64,000 nucleotides of DNA from the NCBI GenBank assembly GCA_964458185.1, contig CAYWFG010000003.1, forward strand, positions 1 through 64,000, given 5' to 3'. Numbering within the stretch: position 1 is the first letter of the stretch; each line of letters starts with the position of its first letter. Shown here piece after piece: positions 50,775 to 59,972 of this stretch. The stretch comes from AB-137-C09 sp964458185 (GTDB lineage Bacteria; Pseudomonadota; Zetaproteobacteria; Mariprofundales; Mariprofundaceae). Under the pieces are notes generated by a model. The model ran no database searches. It was given only the letters and a program-made list of their open reading frames with translations, and was not told where the DNA came from. Both the position numbers and the translations under genes were made by a program.

Positions 50775-53700
50775 ATGCCCTTACCCATCTTTGCTTTTAT
50801 CATTGTTTTTTGTCTATCTTTTGCCCATGCATCAGCAGCAACGTTTGTCCCTGAACCGTTAAAGGCTTGGGTGCCTTGGGTGATGCAAGACCATGAGCAA
50901 AACGATTGCCCTTTTTTGTACCGCAATGCCAACAAACGTGAGTGTGCATGGGCTGATGCGTTGGTGATGGATGTTCAGCCACGCGGGGCTAGTTTTGATC
51001 AATCGTGGACGGTGTACCAACGCTCATCGGTTGCACTCCCTGGGAACCTTCAGCATTGGCCGCAAGATGTTACTGTGGATGGTGAGGCGGTGGTGGTTGC
51101 CAATCAGCGGGGTGTACCCCATATTGAATTGCAACAAGGTCGTCACAAAATTGCAGGTCATTTTAGCTGGCATACGTTACCGAACGCCATGCAACTGCCA
51201 AAAAACACAGGTATTCTTGTACTCAGTATTGATGAAAAAAACATTTCGTTCCCTCACTTTGAAGCGAATGGCCGTTTATGGCTGAACGAAACAGGAAGCC
51301 ATCAACAAGCCGCTGTTGAAGACCATGTTCAAGTTGAAATTTTTCGACGGATTGTCGATGATATTCCCATGCGAATGATTACCTTGCTTGATCTTCATGT
51401 GACGGGCAAAGCGCGTGAGTGGGTAATAGAAGGGGCGTTGCCCCGTGACGCGATACCCTTGTTGCTCAAGGGGTCATTGCCCATGCGACTTGAAGCCGAT
51501 GGAAAACTGCGCATGCAGGTGCGCGCAGGGCATTGGCAAGTGTATGTAACATCCCGTTACCCCGCCCCCGTAGATCGCCTCTCGTTTATTGGCTCAAATG
51601 ATTCCCCGAAACAAGAAATTTGGGTGTTTGATGCCAAGCCTGCGTTGCGATTGGTCGAAATTGAAGGGGTGGTATCGGTAGATCCACGGCAAACTCGGCT
51701 GCCTTCGGCATGGCAACACTTACCCACCTACCAAATGAATCAAGGGGATGCGATGGTGTTCACCACCAAACGCCGTGGCGACCCTGAGCCATCAGCGAAC
51801 ACACTCCAGCTACAACGTGATTTATGGTTGGATTTTGATGGCAGTGGTTATACCTTTCACGATACTATTCATGGAGAAATGCGCCATCAATGGCGTTTAA
51901 CTATGTCGCCTGAACTTACGTTGGGTCGCGCCGTGGTCAATGGCGTGGATCAATTGCTTACCCGTATCCATGCCGATGATTCCCCCGGTATTGAACTGCG
52001 TCAAGGGAATGTCTCTATTCAGGCTGATGGTCGTTATGATGGTGATATTGGGGCAGTTCCTACCGTTGGTTGGCAAGATAACTTCACACAGGTAAGGGCG
52101 ACCCTTCACCTGCCTGCTGGTTGGCGATTGTTTGCCACTTCAGGTGCTGACTCGGTGGCAGGGGCGAGTTGGTTGGATCGCTGGCGTTTGTTGGATATTT
52201 TTTTGGTGCTGATTGCCTCATTGGCAGTGTTTCGTTTGCTCGGTCGAGGCTGGGGTGTGGTTGCCTTGCTGTGTTTTGTGTTATCGTGGCATGAACAGGG
52301 TGCGCCGCAATTTATCTGGTTGCTGGTGATTGTATGTACGGCATTGATGCAGGTTGCACCTGAAGGAAGGCTGCGTAAAAGCATGGTGTTAATGCGTTAC
52401 CTAAGTCTGATTGGGCTGTTGGTTATTGCTATTCCTTACGTGATTGACACCGTAAGAACTGCCATTTACCCCCAACTTGAACGCCCATCGGTGGTGATGG
52501 ATTATACCATCGCCGCAATAACGGCAAACGATGAAGAAGAAATAACAACACGCGAGCCAAAGGTTGCCATGATGCAAGAACATGCTGAAACATTTGCTGC
52601 CATGTCCATGGTTTCACCTGTGCGTGAACGCCATGTGAAAAAACAATCCCACCGTTCTTATTACGATCATGCCGTTGACCCCCAAGCCAAGGTACAAACA
52701 GGGCCAGGGCTGCCGACTTGGCAATGGTCCTCTGTGCCTATTCGTTGGGATGGGCCTGTGCAACAAGGGCAGGTTTTGGGCTTGACCTTGATACCACCGC
52801 TGATGACTTCGTGGCTGAAGTTAATCTGCGTGTTGCTGGTGTTGCTGCTTGCACTGCGGCTGGCAGGCGTGGCGTGGAAAGAAAAACGGTTGATGGTGAA
52901 TGTGGTCAAACTGGGGGTCGTGTGCTGGCTCTTGGCAGGAACTTTTGCCATGCCAACATCCCTTAGTGCCGCAGAGTTTCCTTCTTCGTCGATGTTGAAA
53001 GAATTGCAATCACGCTTGTTGCAGCCGCCGAAGTGTTTGCCACAGTGTGCGCAAATATCGCGCATGAAGTTGGCTGTTCAGGGCAATACTATGCGCCTAT
53101 TATTGGAAGTTCACGCCAGCGAAGATGTTAGCATTCCTGTTCCGAGCAAGGTAGGCGGCTGGATGCCCGATCAAGTCATGCTTGATGGTAAGACGAACCA
53201 AGCCAAACGTGGGGCAGGTCATGCTTTATGGGTGTATGTTCCCCAAGGTAAACATCATATTCAGTTGGTAGGGGCAATCAGATCGGTGCGTGACCTTGAA
53301 CTGCCTTTGCCGTTGCAGCCGAGAGAAGTCAGCATTGATGCCAAAGGCTGGACGGTTAAAGGCGTGCATCAAGATGGTAGTATTGAAAAATCACTGCAAT
53401 TACGGCGCATCATCACACAACGTGACCATCAACCAAACATCCTCTTAGCACCAACAGTATTGCCGCCTATGGTGAGCGTAGAACGCACGCTACATCTGGG
53501 CTTACAATGGCAAGTGGAAACGGTGGTCACACGGCGATCACCGTTGGGGTCTGCCATTGCCTTGGATATTCCGTTAATTACAGGGGAATCGGTCAACACC
53601 GATGGTATTCGCGTGGTTGGCAAAACAGTGAGTATCCAGTTTGCAGCACGACAACGTCGAGTGGCTTGGCATTCCGTCTTGCAACCCCAGAAGTCTTTAA

Positions 53701-54836
53701 CGCTAACTGCCAGCAAAACACTCGATTGGGTTGAGTTATGGCGCTTGGATGTAAGCCCTGTATGGCATGTAACACTGTCGGGTATTCCGCAAATTCACCA
53801 CCAAAGCAAACAGGGAGTTTGGTACCCCCAGTGGCAACCATGGCCTAGTGAATCGCTTACTATCCATGCCGTCAAACCGATGGGTATCCAAGGAAAAACC
53901 AAAACAGTGGATCACACCCAATTGACGGTCAAGCTGGGGCAGCGTGCGACTGATGTTTCATTGGCCATGACCTTACGCAGCAGTCAGGCAGAACAACATA
54001 TCATTCATTTGCCAAAGGATGCGGTATTACAAAAAGCGACCATTAACGGGCAAACACAACCATTGCGTTTGGAACAAGATGGTGTCCTTCGATTGCCGAT
54101 TAACCCCGGTCGGCAAGAGATTGTGGTGGATTGGCAAAGCCCCGTCGGGATCAGTGCGTGGTGGCATACACCATCGGTTAATATTGGGCTGGAAAGCGTC
54201 AATGCCAACATTGATGTCGCCGTACCAGAGAGCCGTTGGATACTCTTTGCCTATGGCCCTCAAATGGGACCTGCAATACTTTTTTGGGGCGTGTTGATTG
54301 TGGTGGTCATCATTGCCATTGGTTTGGGGCGCAGCAAGCAAACCCCGCTTAGAACGCATCAATGGTTATTGTTAGGCATTGGTTTATCGCAAACGATTAT
54401 TGGCGTTGCCATGTTAGTGGTTGCTTGGTTGTTTGCGATGGGCAGGCGCAAACAGATGGGCAAAACCATGAGCGTGGGTGTTTTTAATGCCATGCAGGTG
54501 TTTCTTGCTTTGTTTACTGTTGTTGCTTTGTTGGGGCTGGTGAGTGCGGTGGCGTTTGGCTTGTTGGGGCATCCTGATATGCAAATCAGTGGTAATGGTT
54601 CAACTACAGCTTTATTGCAATGGTACGCCGACCAATCAAGCGCACTATTGCCTGAAGCAACCGTTATTTCTGTACCCATGTGGTTGTACCGAGGCTTGAT
54701 GCTGGCATGGAGTTTGTGGTTAGCATTTGCGTTGTTGGGGTGGCTGAAATGGGCGTGGCAGTGTTTTTTAGAGGGTGGTTTATGGCGGCAAGAAACGGTC
54801 GAAAAAGAAGAGCATAAGGAAGAAACAAATGCTTAG
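50775..54836 (+). CDS. Large multi-domain membrane protein of unknown function
   Basis: 1353 aa, unrecognised. Signal-like N terminus (FAFIIVFCLSFAHASAAT), a long beta-rich, presumably periplasmic region (about 25-465), four hydrophobic segments (about 472-562), a charged linker, two more segments (about 678-725), a second large beta-rich region (about 740-1160) and four C-terminal segments (about 1165-1325). No catalytic motif is evident. The two soluble halves could be duplicates (DGEAVVVANQRGVPHIELQQGRHKI and DGKTNQAKRGAGHALWVYVPQGKHHI are similar). RBS AAAGGA. Its stop is overlapped by the truncated ATPase start. Confidence 0.85.
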   Translation: MPLPIFAFIIVFCLSFAHASAATFVPEPLKAWVPWVMQDHEQNDCPFLYRNANKRECAWADALVMDVQPRGASFDQSWTVYQRSSVALPGNLQHWPQDVTVDGEAVVVANQRGVPHIELQQGRHKIAGHFSWHTLPNAMQLPKNTGILVLSIDEKNISFPHFEANGRLWLNETGSHQQAAVEDHVQVEIFRRIVDDIPMRMITLLDLHVTGKAREWVIEGALPRDAIPLLLKGSLPMRLEADGKLRMQVRAGHWQVYVTSRYPAPVDRLSFIGSNDSPKQEIWVFDAKPALRLVEIEGVVSVDPRQTRLPSAWQHLPTYQMNQGDAMVFTTKRRGDPEPSANTLQLQRDLWLDFDGSGYTFHDTIHGEMRHQWRLTMSPELTLGRAVVNGVDQLLTRIHADDSPGIELRQGNVSIQADGRYDGDIGAVPTVGWQDNFTQVRATLHLPAGWRLFATSGADSVAGASWLDRWRLLDIFLVLIASLAVFRLLGRGWGVVALLCFVLSWHEQGAPQFIWLLVIVCTALMQVAPEGRLRKSMVLMRYLSLIGLLVIAIPYVIDTVRTAIYPQLERPSVVMDYTIAAITANDEEEITTREPKVAMMQEHAETFAAMSMVSPVRERHVKKQSHRSYYDHAVDPQAKVQTGPGLPTWQWSSVPIRWDGPVQQGQVLGLTLIPPLMTSWLKLICVLLVLLLALRLAGVAWKEKRLMVNVVKLGVVCWLLAGTFAMPTSLSAAEFPSSSMLKELQSRLLQPPKCLPQCAQISRMKLAVQGNTMRLLLEVHASEDVSIPVPSKVGGWMPDQVMLDGKTNQAKRGAGHALWVYVPQGKHHIQLVGAIRSVRDLELPLPLQPREVSIDAKGWTVKGVHQDGSIEKSLQLRRIITQRDHQPNILLAPTVLPPMVSVERTLHLGLQWQVETVVTRRSPLGSAIALDIPLITGESVNTDGIRVVGKTVSIQFAARQRRVAWHSVLQPQKSLTLTASKTLDWVELWRLDVSPVWHVTLSGIPQIHHQSKQGVWYPQWQPWPSESLTIHAVKPMGIQGKTKTVDHTQLTVKLGQRATDVSLAMTLRSSQAEQHIIHLPKDAVLQKATINGQTQPLRLEQDGVLRLPINPGRQEIVVDWQSPVGISAWWHTPSVNIGLESVNANIDVAVPESRWILFAYGPQMGPAILFWGVLIVVVIIAIGLGRSKQTPLRTHQWLLLGIGLSQTIIGVAMLVVAWLFAMGRRKQMGKTMSVGVFNAMQVFLALFTVVALLGLVSAVAFGLLGHPDMQISGNGSTTALLQWYADQSSALLPEATVISVPMWLYRGLMLAWSLWLAFALLGWLKWAWQCFLEGGLWRQETVEKEEHKEETNA

Positions 54837-54963
54837 CCATATAAAAATAGAAGGTTTCAAGTCTATTGCTGAACTTGATGTTCCGAGGGGGAACATCAAT
54901 ACCTTAATCGGGGCAAACAGTGCGGGTGTATCGTTCTCTATTTTTTATCTTTTCCCCGTCTAA
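54829..54963 (+). pseudogene. 5' fragment of an AAA/RecF-like ATPase gene
   Basis: 44 codons beginning MLSHIKIEGFKSIAELDVP and reaching GANSAG, the start of the Walker A motif (normally GxNxxGKS) of AAA_15/AAA_21 RecF-like ATPases, then changing to an unrelated VSFSIFYLFPV and a stop. The break coincides with dispersed motif copy 4 (54946-54975), so the rest of the gene was probably lost by an event at that motif. An alternative is a cryptic short peptide. It starts 8 bp before the stop of the preceding gene. Confidence 0.7.
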
Positions 54964-54975
54964 AAAGTGAAGCCC
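54946..54975. repeat. Dispersed short motif, copy 4
   Basis: TATCTTTTCCCCGTCTAAAAAGTGAAGCCC resembles the core CCCGTCTTAAAAGGGAAGCCC with substitutions. It lies at the truncation point of the ATPase fragment and before the bamD 3' end. Confidence 0.5.
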
Positions 54976-54992
54976 AATAGCCCTATAAAAAA

Positions 54993-55718
54993 CTATAAAA
55001 ATTCACTCACTTTATCACTCCAATCGCCTTTAGGGTAATTGTGTCGAAGTAAGATGGCTATTTCATGGGCGTTTTTTTTCATCATCAATGCCGCATAACT
55101 GGCTGCAAGATAATACAACGATTCTTCAATCACAGGGCTTTGTTGGTAACGATTAAGCACCACTTGAAAACGATTGCTTGCTGCAACATAACGACGTTGC
55201 GCAAAGTAAAATCGGCCTACCGATAACTCATGCCCTGCCAGTAAGTTTTTTAAAATCTGTAAACGTGGCAGCGATTCTTTGGCATAAGATGATTGCGGAA
55301 ATTTTTTGATAAGGTCTTCAAACTCAGCAATGGCTTTTAAGGTAGGGGCTTGTTCGCGGTGCATTTCCGCTCGTTTTTTGTAGTACGACATCGCCAGCAT
55401 GTATTGTGCATACGCCAGATCAGGGTGGCGCGGGTGGCGTGATTTAAAGCGTTCGGCAAGCACCTGTGTTAATTCTAAACGCTCGCCTTTGTAGGTGGCA
55501 AAAATACGCAGCATTTCAGCATTGGTAGCATAATCACTGTAGGGGTATTTAACAATAAATTTTTCTAAAAAAAGATCGGCTTGATCATAGCCACCATCAT
55601 CAACCATTTGCTTTGCCAATTCATAATCTGCTTTGGCTGATTCATGTTGGGTAAGTTTTGGTTTGGCACAGGCACTGATCAACAGTAAGGCAATAGTAAA
55701 AATAACAAGTTTTTTCAT
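54993..55718 (-). CDS. bamD: Outer membrane assembly lipoprotein BamD
   Basis: Essential TPR lipoprotein of the BAM complex. 241 aa; signal and lipobox ending at SAC (LLLISACAKPK), then TPR repeats: ADYELAKQMVDDGGYDQADLFLEKFIVKYPYSDYATNAEML is the classic first TPR pair. GHELSVGRFYFAQRRYVAASNRFQVVLNRY and EESLYYLAASYAALMM follow. The stop at 54993 lies 18 bp past the ATPase fragment repeat. The upstream glutaredoxin-like gene is 48 bp away. Confidence 0.95.
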   Translation of the reverse strand: MKKLVIFTIALLLISACAKPKLTQHESAKADYELAKQMVDDGGYDQADLFLEKFIVKYPYSDYATNAEMLRIFATYKGERLELTQVLAERFKSRHPRHPDLAYAQYMLAMSYYKKRAEMHREQAPTLKAIAEFEDLIKKFPQSSYAKESLPRLQILKNLLAGHELSVGRFYFAQRRYVAASNRFQVVLNRYQQSPVIEESLYYLAASYAALMMKKNAHEIAILLRHNYPKGDWSDKVSEFL

Positions 55719-55766
55719 GGGCGAAGTATAAGAGCAGATGCATCAAACGACCAGCGCAAAGAAAAA

Positions 55767-56006
55767 CTACGACAACAATACCAACACTGCTTCTTTTTCA
55801 ATACGGTGTTGTAAGCGGACATCCCCATTGATTAATACAACGGGAACATCCATACCATAACGCGCTGCCCACATAGGTTCTGCATCAACATCACAGATGG
55901 TCACTTGGCAGTAGCCACCGTCTGCCAAAGCATTTAAAACCGCTTCGGCATCTTCACAAAGACAACAAGCTTTGCGTGTCATGAGTTGCAGTGTGGGCAA
56001 TGCCAT
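55767..56006 (-). CDS. Small thioredoxin-fold protein (glutaredoxin-like, DUF836)
   Basis: 79 aa glutaredoxin/DUF836-type protein with a redox site ACCLCEDA (Cys-x-x-Cys at about 14-17), then VTICDVDAEPMWAARYGMDVPVVLINGD, the cis-Pro region VPVVL. Presumably cytoplasmic. It starts 1 bp after the protease stop and lies 48 bp before bamD. A role in disulfide exchange is inferred, with no known partner. Confidence 0.9.
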   Translation of the reverse strand: MALPTLQLMTRKACCLCEDAEAVLNALADGGYCQVTICDVDAEPMWAARYGMDVPVVLINGDVRLQHRIEKEAVLVLLS

Positions 56007-56007
56007 C

Positions 56008-57426
56008 TCAGTCGCTCTTTGTCACAGGGCGAAGAATACGAAATACTTGATTGCCGTGACGATCCAACATAATGCGTAGGGTGTCACCTTGTGCCAAGTT
56101 GTTGAGTATCTTTCTTAACACTCGAATGTTTTTTACAGCCATGCCATTCACCTTGTAAACAACATCGCCTACCTGAATATCATTGATAGCAGCAGGTGAA
56201 CGCGCCAGTACTTTTTTCACAATCAAGCCTGCGTTGACCCTTGCACCCAGTTTTTGCAAGCTTGCGGCATCAGCGGAGTCTAGCATCAGACCTAACATGC
56301 TGGTTTCTTTCATGGTTTGTTGTTGTGCAGGGGTATTCGGCGTATCATCCATTTTTTCAACAATGACGGGGATTTTTAGATTGCGACCACCACGAATCAC
56401 ATGCAAAACAATCCGATCACCCGGGTGATGACGAGCAACACGAATGGGTAAGTCGTGCGAACTTTTAATGGGCGTGTCATCAATGGCAATAATCACATCG
56501 CCTGCTTGAATACCCGCTTTATCGGCGGCTGAACCTGCTTCAACTTGGGGGACTAATGTACCATTGCGATTTTTAAGCCCTAATGCTTCTTGCACTTGTT
56601 TATCAATATCACGAATAAACACACCAATGCGTCCACGTTGAACATGACCATTTTTACGCAATTCATCAAAGGTGGACTTGGCTAAATTAATGGGGATCGC
56701 AAAACCGATGCCATTGTTACCACCACTGCGGGTATAAATAGCGGTATTGATACCAATCACCTGACCACGACGATTAAACAATGGCCCACCAGAATTACCA
56801 GGGTTAATGGCAGCATCCGTTTGAATAAAATCATCATAAGGACCCGAGCCAATCACCCGACCGCGTGCCGATACAATGCCTGCGGTAACCGTTTGCTCTA
56901 AACCAAAAGGATTGCCAATGGCCACCACCCAGTCACCCACACGCAATTGATCAGAGTTGCCCAAGTTGACTGCCTTTAGCCCCTTGGCTTTTATCTTAAG
57001 CAAGGCAATATCCAGTTTGGCATCAGAGCCAATCAGTTCTGCGGGGTATTCTTCGCCATTGGATGTTTTCACCACGATTTCATCTGCCCCTTCAACCACA
57101 TGATTGTTGGTGACAACAAAGCCTTTAGCGGAAATAATAAAACCAGTTCCTAAAGCATGGGATTCTCGTTGAGGGCGTTGTTGATGCGGTAATTGCCCAA
57201 AGAAATCATGAAAAAACTGATCGAAATTAGAACCACCACCAAAAGGCATTTTTGGCATCATCTGCGTGCGTGATGATACTTTTTTTGTCGTGCTAATGTT
57301 GACCACCGAAGGGCGTTGATTCGCTGCCAAGTCAGCAAAGCTTTCTGGCATGGCAGTAGCTTGGCTGATGGTGACGCAAAACATACCCATTGCCAATAAT
57401 GTAGATGAAACGAACCGATGTTTCAA
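56008..57426 (-). CDS. Do-like periplasmic serine protease (DegP/DegQ)
   Basis: Periplasmic quality-control protease-chaperone. Triad His109 (TNNHVVEGAD), Asp139 (AKLDIALLKI), Ser212 (NPGNSGGPL), then two PDZ domains (from about residue 265 and 380). Signal peptide KHRFVSSTLLAMGMFCVTISQATA. I start at the TTG 57426, preceded by AAGGAG at the right distance; the earlier ATG at 57453 has no ribosome binding site. The linker SNFDQFFHDFFGQLPHQQ is the LA loop. Likely envelope-stress related, though no sigmaE promoter is proven. Confidence 0.9.
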   Translation of the reverse strand: MKHRFVSSTLLAMGMFCVTISQATAMPESFADLAANQRPSVVNISTTKKVSSRTQMMPKMPFGGGSNFDQFFHDFFGQLPHQQRPQRESHALGTGFIISAKGFVVTNNHVVEGADEIVVKTSNGEEYPAELIGSDAKLDIALLKIKAKGLKAVNLGNSDQLRVGDWVVAIGNPFGLEQTVTAGIVSARGRVIGSGPYDDFIQTDAAINPGNSGGPLFNRRGQVIGINTAIYTRSGGNNGIGFAIPINLAKSTFDELRKNGHVQRGRIGVFIRDIDKQVQEALGLKNRNGTLVPQVEAGSAADKAGIQAGDVIIAIDDTPIKSSHDLPIRVARHHPGDRIVLHVIRGGRNLKIPVIVEKMDDTPNTPAQQQTMKETSMLGLMLDSADAASLQKLGARVNAGLIVKKVLARSPAAINDIQVGDVVYKVNGMAVKNIRVLRKILNNLAQGDTLRIMLDRHGNQVFRILRPVTKSD

Positions 57427-57504
57427 TGTAGACTCCTTCAACAAGAAATACATCTGATATAATCAGAATAGCAGCAAACCTTCATCATAAAAAATGAAAA
57501 AAAG

Positions 57505-57597
57505 ATGAATAGTACAATGAATGATAACCAAATGGTAGCAAATGATCAGCAAGAAAACTTTAGCAATAGCGATAAATCCATTACCATCGCCACATGA
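57505..57597 (+). CDS. Possible leader peptide or small protein before radical SAM gene
   Basis: A 30-codon frame starting ATGAATAGTACAATG and ending TGA at 57595-57597, where it overlaps the radical SAM ATG (ATGA). It encodes a polar, Asn/Ser/Gln-rich peptide. Tight overlap suggests coupling since the radical SAM gene lacks its own ribosome binding site; the peptide's own site is only an A-rich stretch. Could be a chance frame. Confidence 0.4.
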   Translation: MNSTMNDNQMVANDQQENFSNSDKSITIAT

Positions 57598-59123
57598 ACC
57601 CTACCACAACCATTGTACTGTCCACATTAAATGCTCGCTATGCCCATGCTTCGTTAGGGCTGCGTTATTTGTATGCCAACCTTGGCCCACTACAATCACA
57701 AACTTCGTTGATCGAATGTGTTATCAATGATCAAACCAGCGACATAGCCGAGCGTTTACTGCAACAGCAACCCACCATTATTGGTTTTGGTGTGTATATT
57801 TGGAACGCCGTACAAACAGCGGAATTAATTGCCCTGCTGCGGATTATTGCACCTGATCTTATTATTATACTCGGTGGTCCAGAGGTTAGCTATCAACCAA
57901 TTCGGATTAACACATCGCCTGCTGATTATATTATTCAAGGTGAAGGCGAATCTTCTTTTAGAGAACTTTGCCAAGCTATTGTAGAAGGCAATCGTCCCAC
58001 AGAACGTCTCATTCAAGGGCAGAAGATGCCATTAACAGCATTGCAACTCCCTTATGCATGGTACACCGATGATGATATAAAAAACCGTTGTATTTATGTT
58101 GAAGCATCACGCGGCTGCCCTTTTCGTTGTGAGTTTTGTTTATCGTCGATTGATCCACTCGTGCGTCACGGCAAGTTAGATGTTTTTTTAACCGAGATAG
58201 AAGTATTGTGGCAACGAGGCGTGCGAAGTTTTAAATTTATTGATCGCACCTTTAACGTCAATATTAAGGTGGCTAATGCACTGCTTGATTTTTTTCTCGC
58301 CAAAGCACCACCTTATTTCTTGCATTTTGAAGTCATCCCCGATCATTTTCCTGAAAGCCTGCGAGCGCGCGTCGCTGCTTTCCCTGCTGCGGCATTGCAA
58401 CTTGAAATAGGTATTCAAACCCTCAACCCTACCGTAGCTGCCACTATTCAGCGTACAATGAATAAAGAAAAAATGCATGATAATATTACTTTTTTATCAT
58501 CCAAAACGAAAGCCCACATGCATTTGGATCTCATTGTGGGTTTACCCGGGGAATCCATGACGAGCTTTGGTGAAGGCTTGGATCAGTTGTGTGCCATCAG
58601 CAGTTGTGAAATTCAAATTGGCATACTCAAACAATTATCAGGCACGTTGCTACACCGCCATGATGACTTATACCAAATGCGTTATGCCAGTAGCGCACCT
58701 TATGAATTATTACAAAACGATCAGTTCAGCTTTCTTGATATGCAAAAAATGAAGCGTTTTGCACGTTTTTGGAATTTATATTACAACAGCGGAAACTTTC
58801 AACGCTCCATTCGATTGTTGTGGTGCGATGGGCATGTATTTCAACACTTTTATGACTATACCCAGTGGTTGTATGCACAAACACATAGCACTTGGAAAAT
58901 TTCATTAGAGCGATTGGCACAGTTTCTTTTTGATTACCTTACCCAGCACCAAGGGCATGACCTACAAAAGCTGGCGGATACGATAATCGGCGATATCATG
59001 CGATTGCCTGGGCGAAAGCTGCCTAATTTTTTACGCCCTTATACCCCACATGCTATCCCCATGTCACAACCTATTGATGGTCAAGTCAACACCCGCAATA
59101 AACGACAACGCCGTCATGTGTAA
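57594..59123 (+). CDS. B12-binding-like radical SAM protein (DUF4080-type)
   Basis: 509 aa. N-terminal Rossmann-like cobalamin-binding-type domain (about 1-140: VLSTLNARYAHASLGLRYLYANL, IIGFGVYIWNAVQ, IIILGGPEVSY, ADYIIQGEGE), then the radical SAM core with CxxxCxxC at Cys175/179/182 (EASRGCPFRCEFCLSS), and LDLIVGLPGE. The C-terminal region is helical with Cys/His-poor content. The substrate is unknown. The DHxGG cobalamin histidine is not obvious, so B12 dependence is uncertain. Divergent from the DegP-like gene. Confidence 0.85.
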   Translation: MNPTTTIVLSTLNARYAHASLGLRYLYANLGPLQSQTSLIECVINDQTSDIAERLLQQQPTIIGFGVYIWNAVQTAELIALLRIIAPDLIIILGGPEVSYQPIRINTSPADYIIQGEGESSFRELCQAIVEGNRPTERLIQGQKMPLTALQLPYAWYTDDDIKNRCIYVEASRGCPFRCEFCLSSIDPLVRHGKLDVFLTEIEVLWQRGVRSFKFIDRTFNVNIKVANALLDFFLAKAPPYFLHFEVIPDHFPESLRARVAAFPAAALQLEIGIQTLNPTVAATIQRTMNKEKMHDNITFLSSKTKAHMHLDLIVGLPGESMTSFGEGLDQLCAISSCEIQIGILKQLSGTLLHRHDDLYQMRYASSAPYELLQNDQFSFLDMQKMKRFARFWNLYYNSGNFQRSIRLLWCDGHVFQHFYDYTQWLYAQTHSTWKISLERLAQFLFDYLTQHQGHDLQKLADTIIGDIMRLPGRKLPNFLRPYTPHAIPMSQPIDGQVNTRNKRQRRHV

Positions 59124-59171
59124 GTGTTGCTAAACCTATCTTATTGATTATTATCAACACAAGGAATTTCC

Positions 59172-59972
59172 ATGAATAACTCAACACTTCAATTAAAAAT
59201 TAACATCGAACGCTTAAGTTTATTTTTATTCATTTCTCTTGTTGGTTTTGAACTTTTTTTTGTGTTAATTGATATCATTATCAATTATGGCAAATGGCTA
59301 GATTATGGTCCTATCCGAAGGTTTTGTAATATTGCTCGAGAAGATGGCGTGGCATCATGGTTTATGACCATGCAAACCTTGATGACAGGGCTGGTGTTAT
59401 GGTTTCTTTATTGGCTCTCCCGTTCATCCCCTGATAGCACCGCGTTTTATCAGCGAGGGTGGCTTATTCTGGCTTTCTTTTTTACCTACATGGCTGTTGA
59501 TGATGGTGCGATGATTCATGAGCGTTTAGGTTCTACCTTTAGCTTGATGATGGAAGACGCACAAGCTGGCGGGGGCATCTTGGTAAGTATTCATGATTTT
59601 TTTCCCACCTACACTTGGCAACTGATTCTCATGCCCTTTTTTTCTTTCATGGGCATTTTCATTCTTTACTTTCTATGGAAAACTTTGGGTAAAGGACGCT
59701 ATTTGATGATGGTGATTGCTGCATTGTCGTGCATGTCGGTTGCTGTTGGGCTTGATTTTATTGAAGGTATGGAAAAAGATCATCCGTATAATTTGTATAT
59801 CTGGATTAAAAACAGCTACAGTTTAGGAACCTATGACGTTTATCATTTTGGACGTTCACTGGAAGAGTTTTTAGAAATGTTGTCGATCAGTCTTTTTTTT
59901 TATGTGTTTATTTCGCAGGTGAATAAAGTATCAAAGTTTCATCATTGTATTGATTTGCAAAAGAAACCGTAA
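59172..59972 (+). CDS. Polytopic membrane protein of unknown function
   Basis: 266 aa with about seven hydrophobic segments. Membrane-embedded or edge-located acidic and His residues stand out: VDDGAMIHERLG (Asp110, Asp111, His116, Glu117), GLDFIEGME (Asp195, Glu198) and YHFGRSLEEFLEM (His225, Glu231, Glu232, Glu235). This pattern could form a metal site, which is a guess. I do not recognise the family. RBS AAGGAA lies upstream. It is separate from the radical SAM gene by 48 bp and probably cotranscribed. Confidence 0.75.
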   Translation: MNNSTLQLKINIERLSLFLFISLVGFELFFVLIDIIINYGKWLDYGPIRRFCNIAREDGVASWFMTMQTLMTGLVLWFLYWLSRSSPDSTAFYQRGWLILAFFFTYMAVDDGAMIHERLGSTFSLMMEDAQAGGGILVSIHDFFPTYTWQLILMPFFSFMGIFILYFLWKTLGKGRYLMMVIAALSCMSVAVGLDFIEGMEKDHPYNLYIWIKNSYSLGTYDVYHFGRSLEEFLEMLSISLFFYVFISQVNKVSKFHHCIDLQKKP

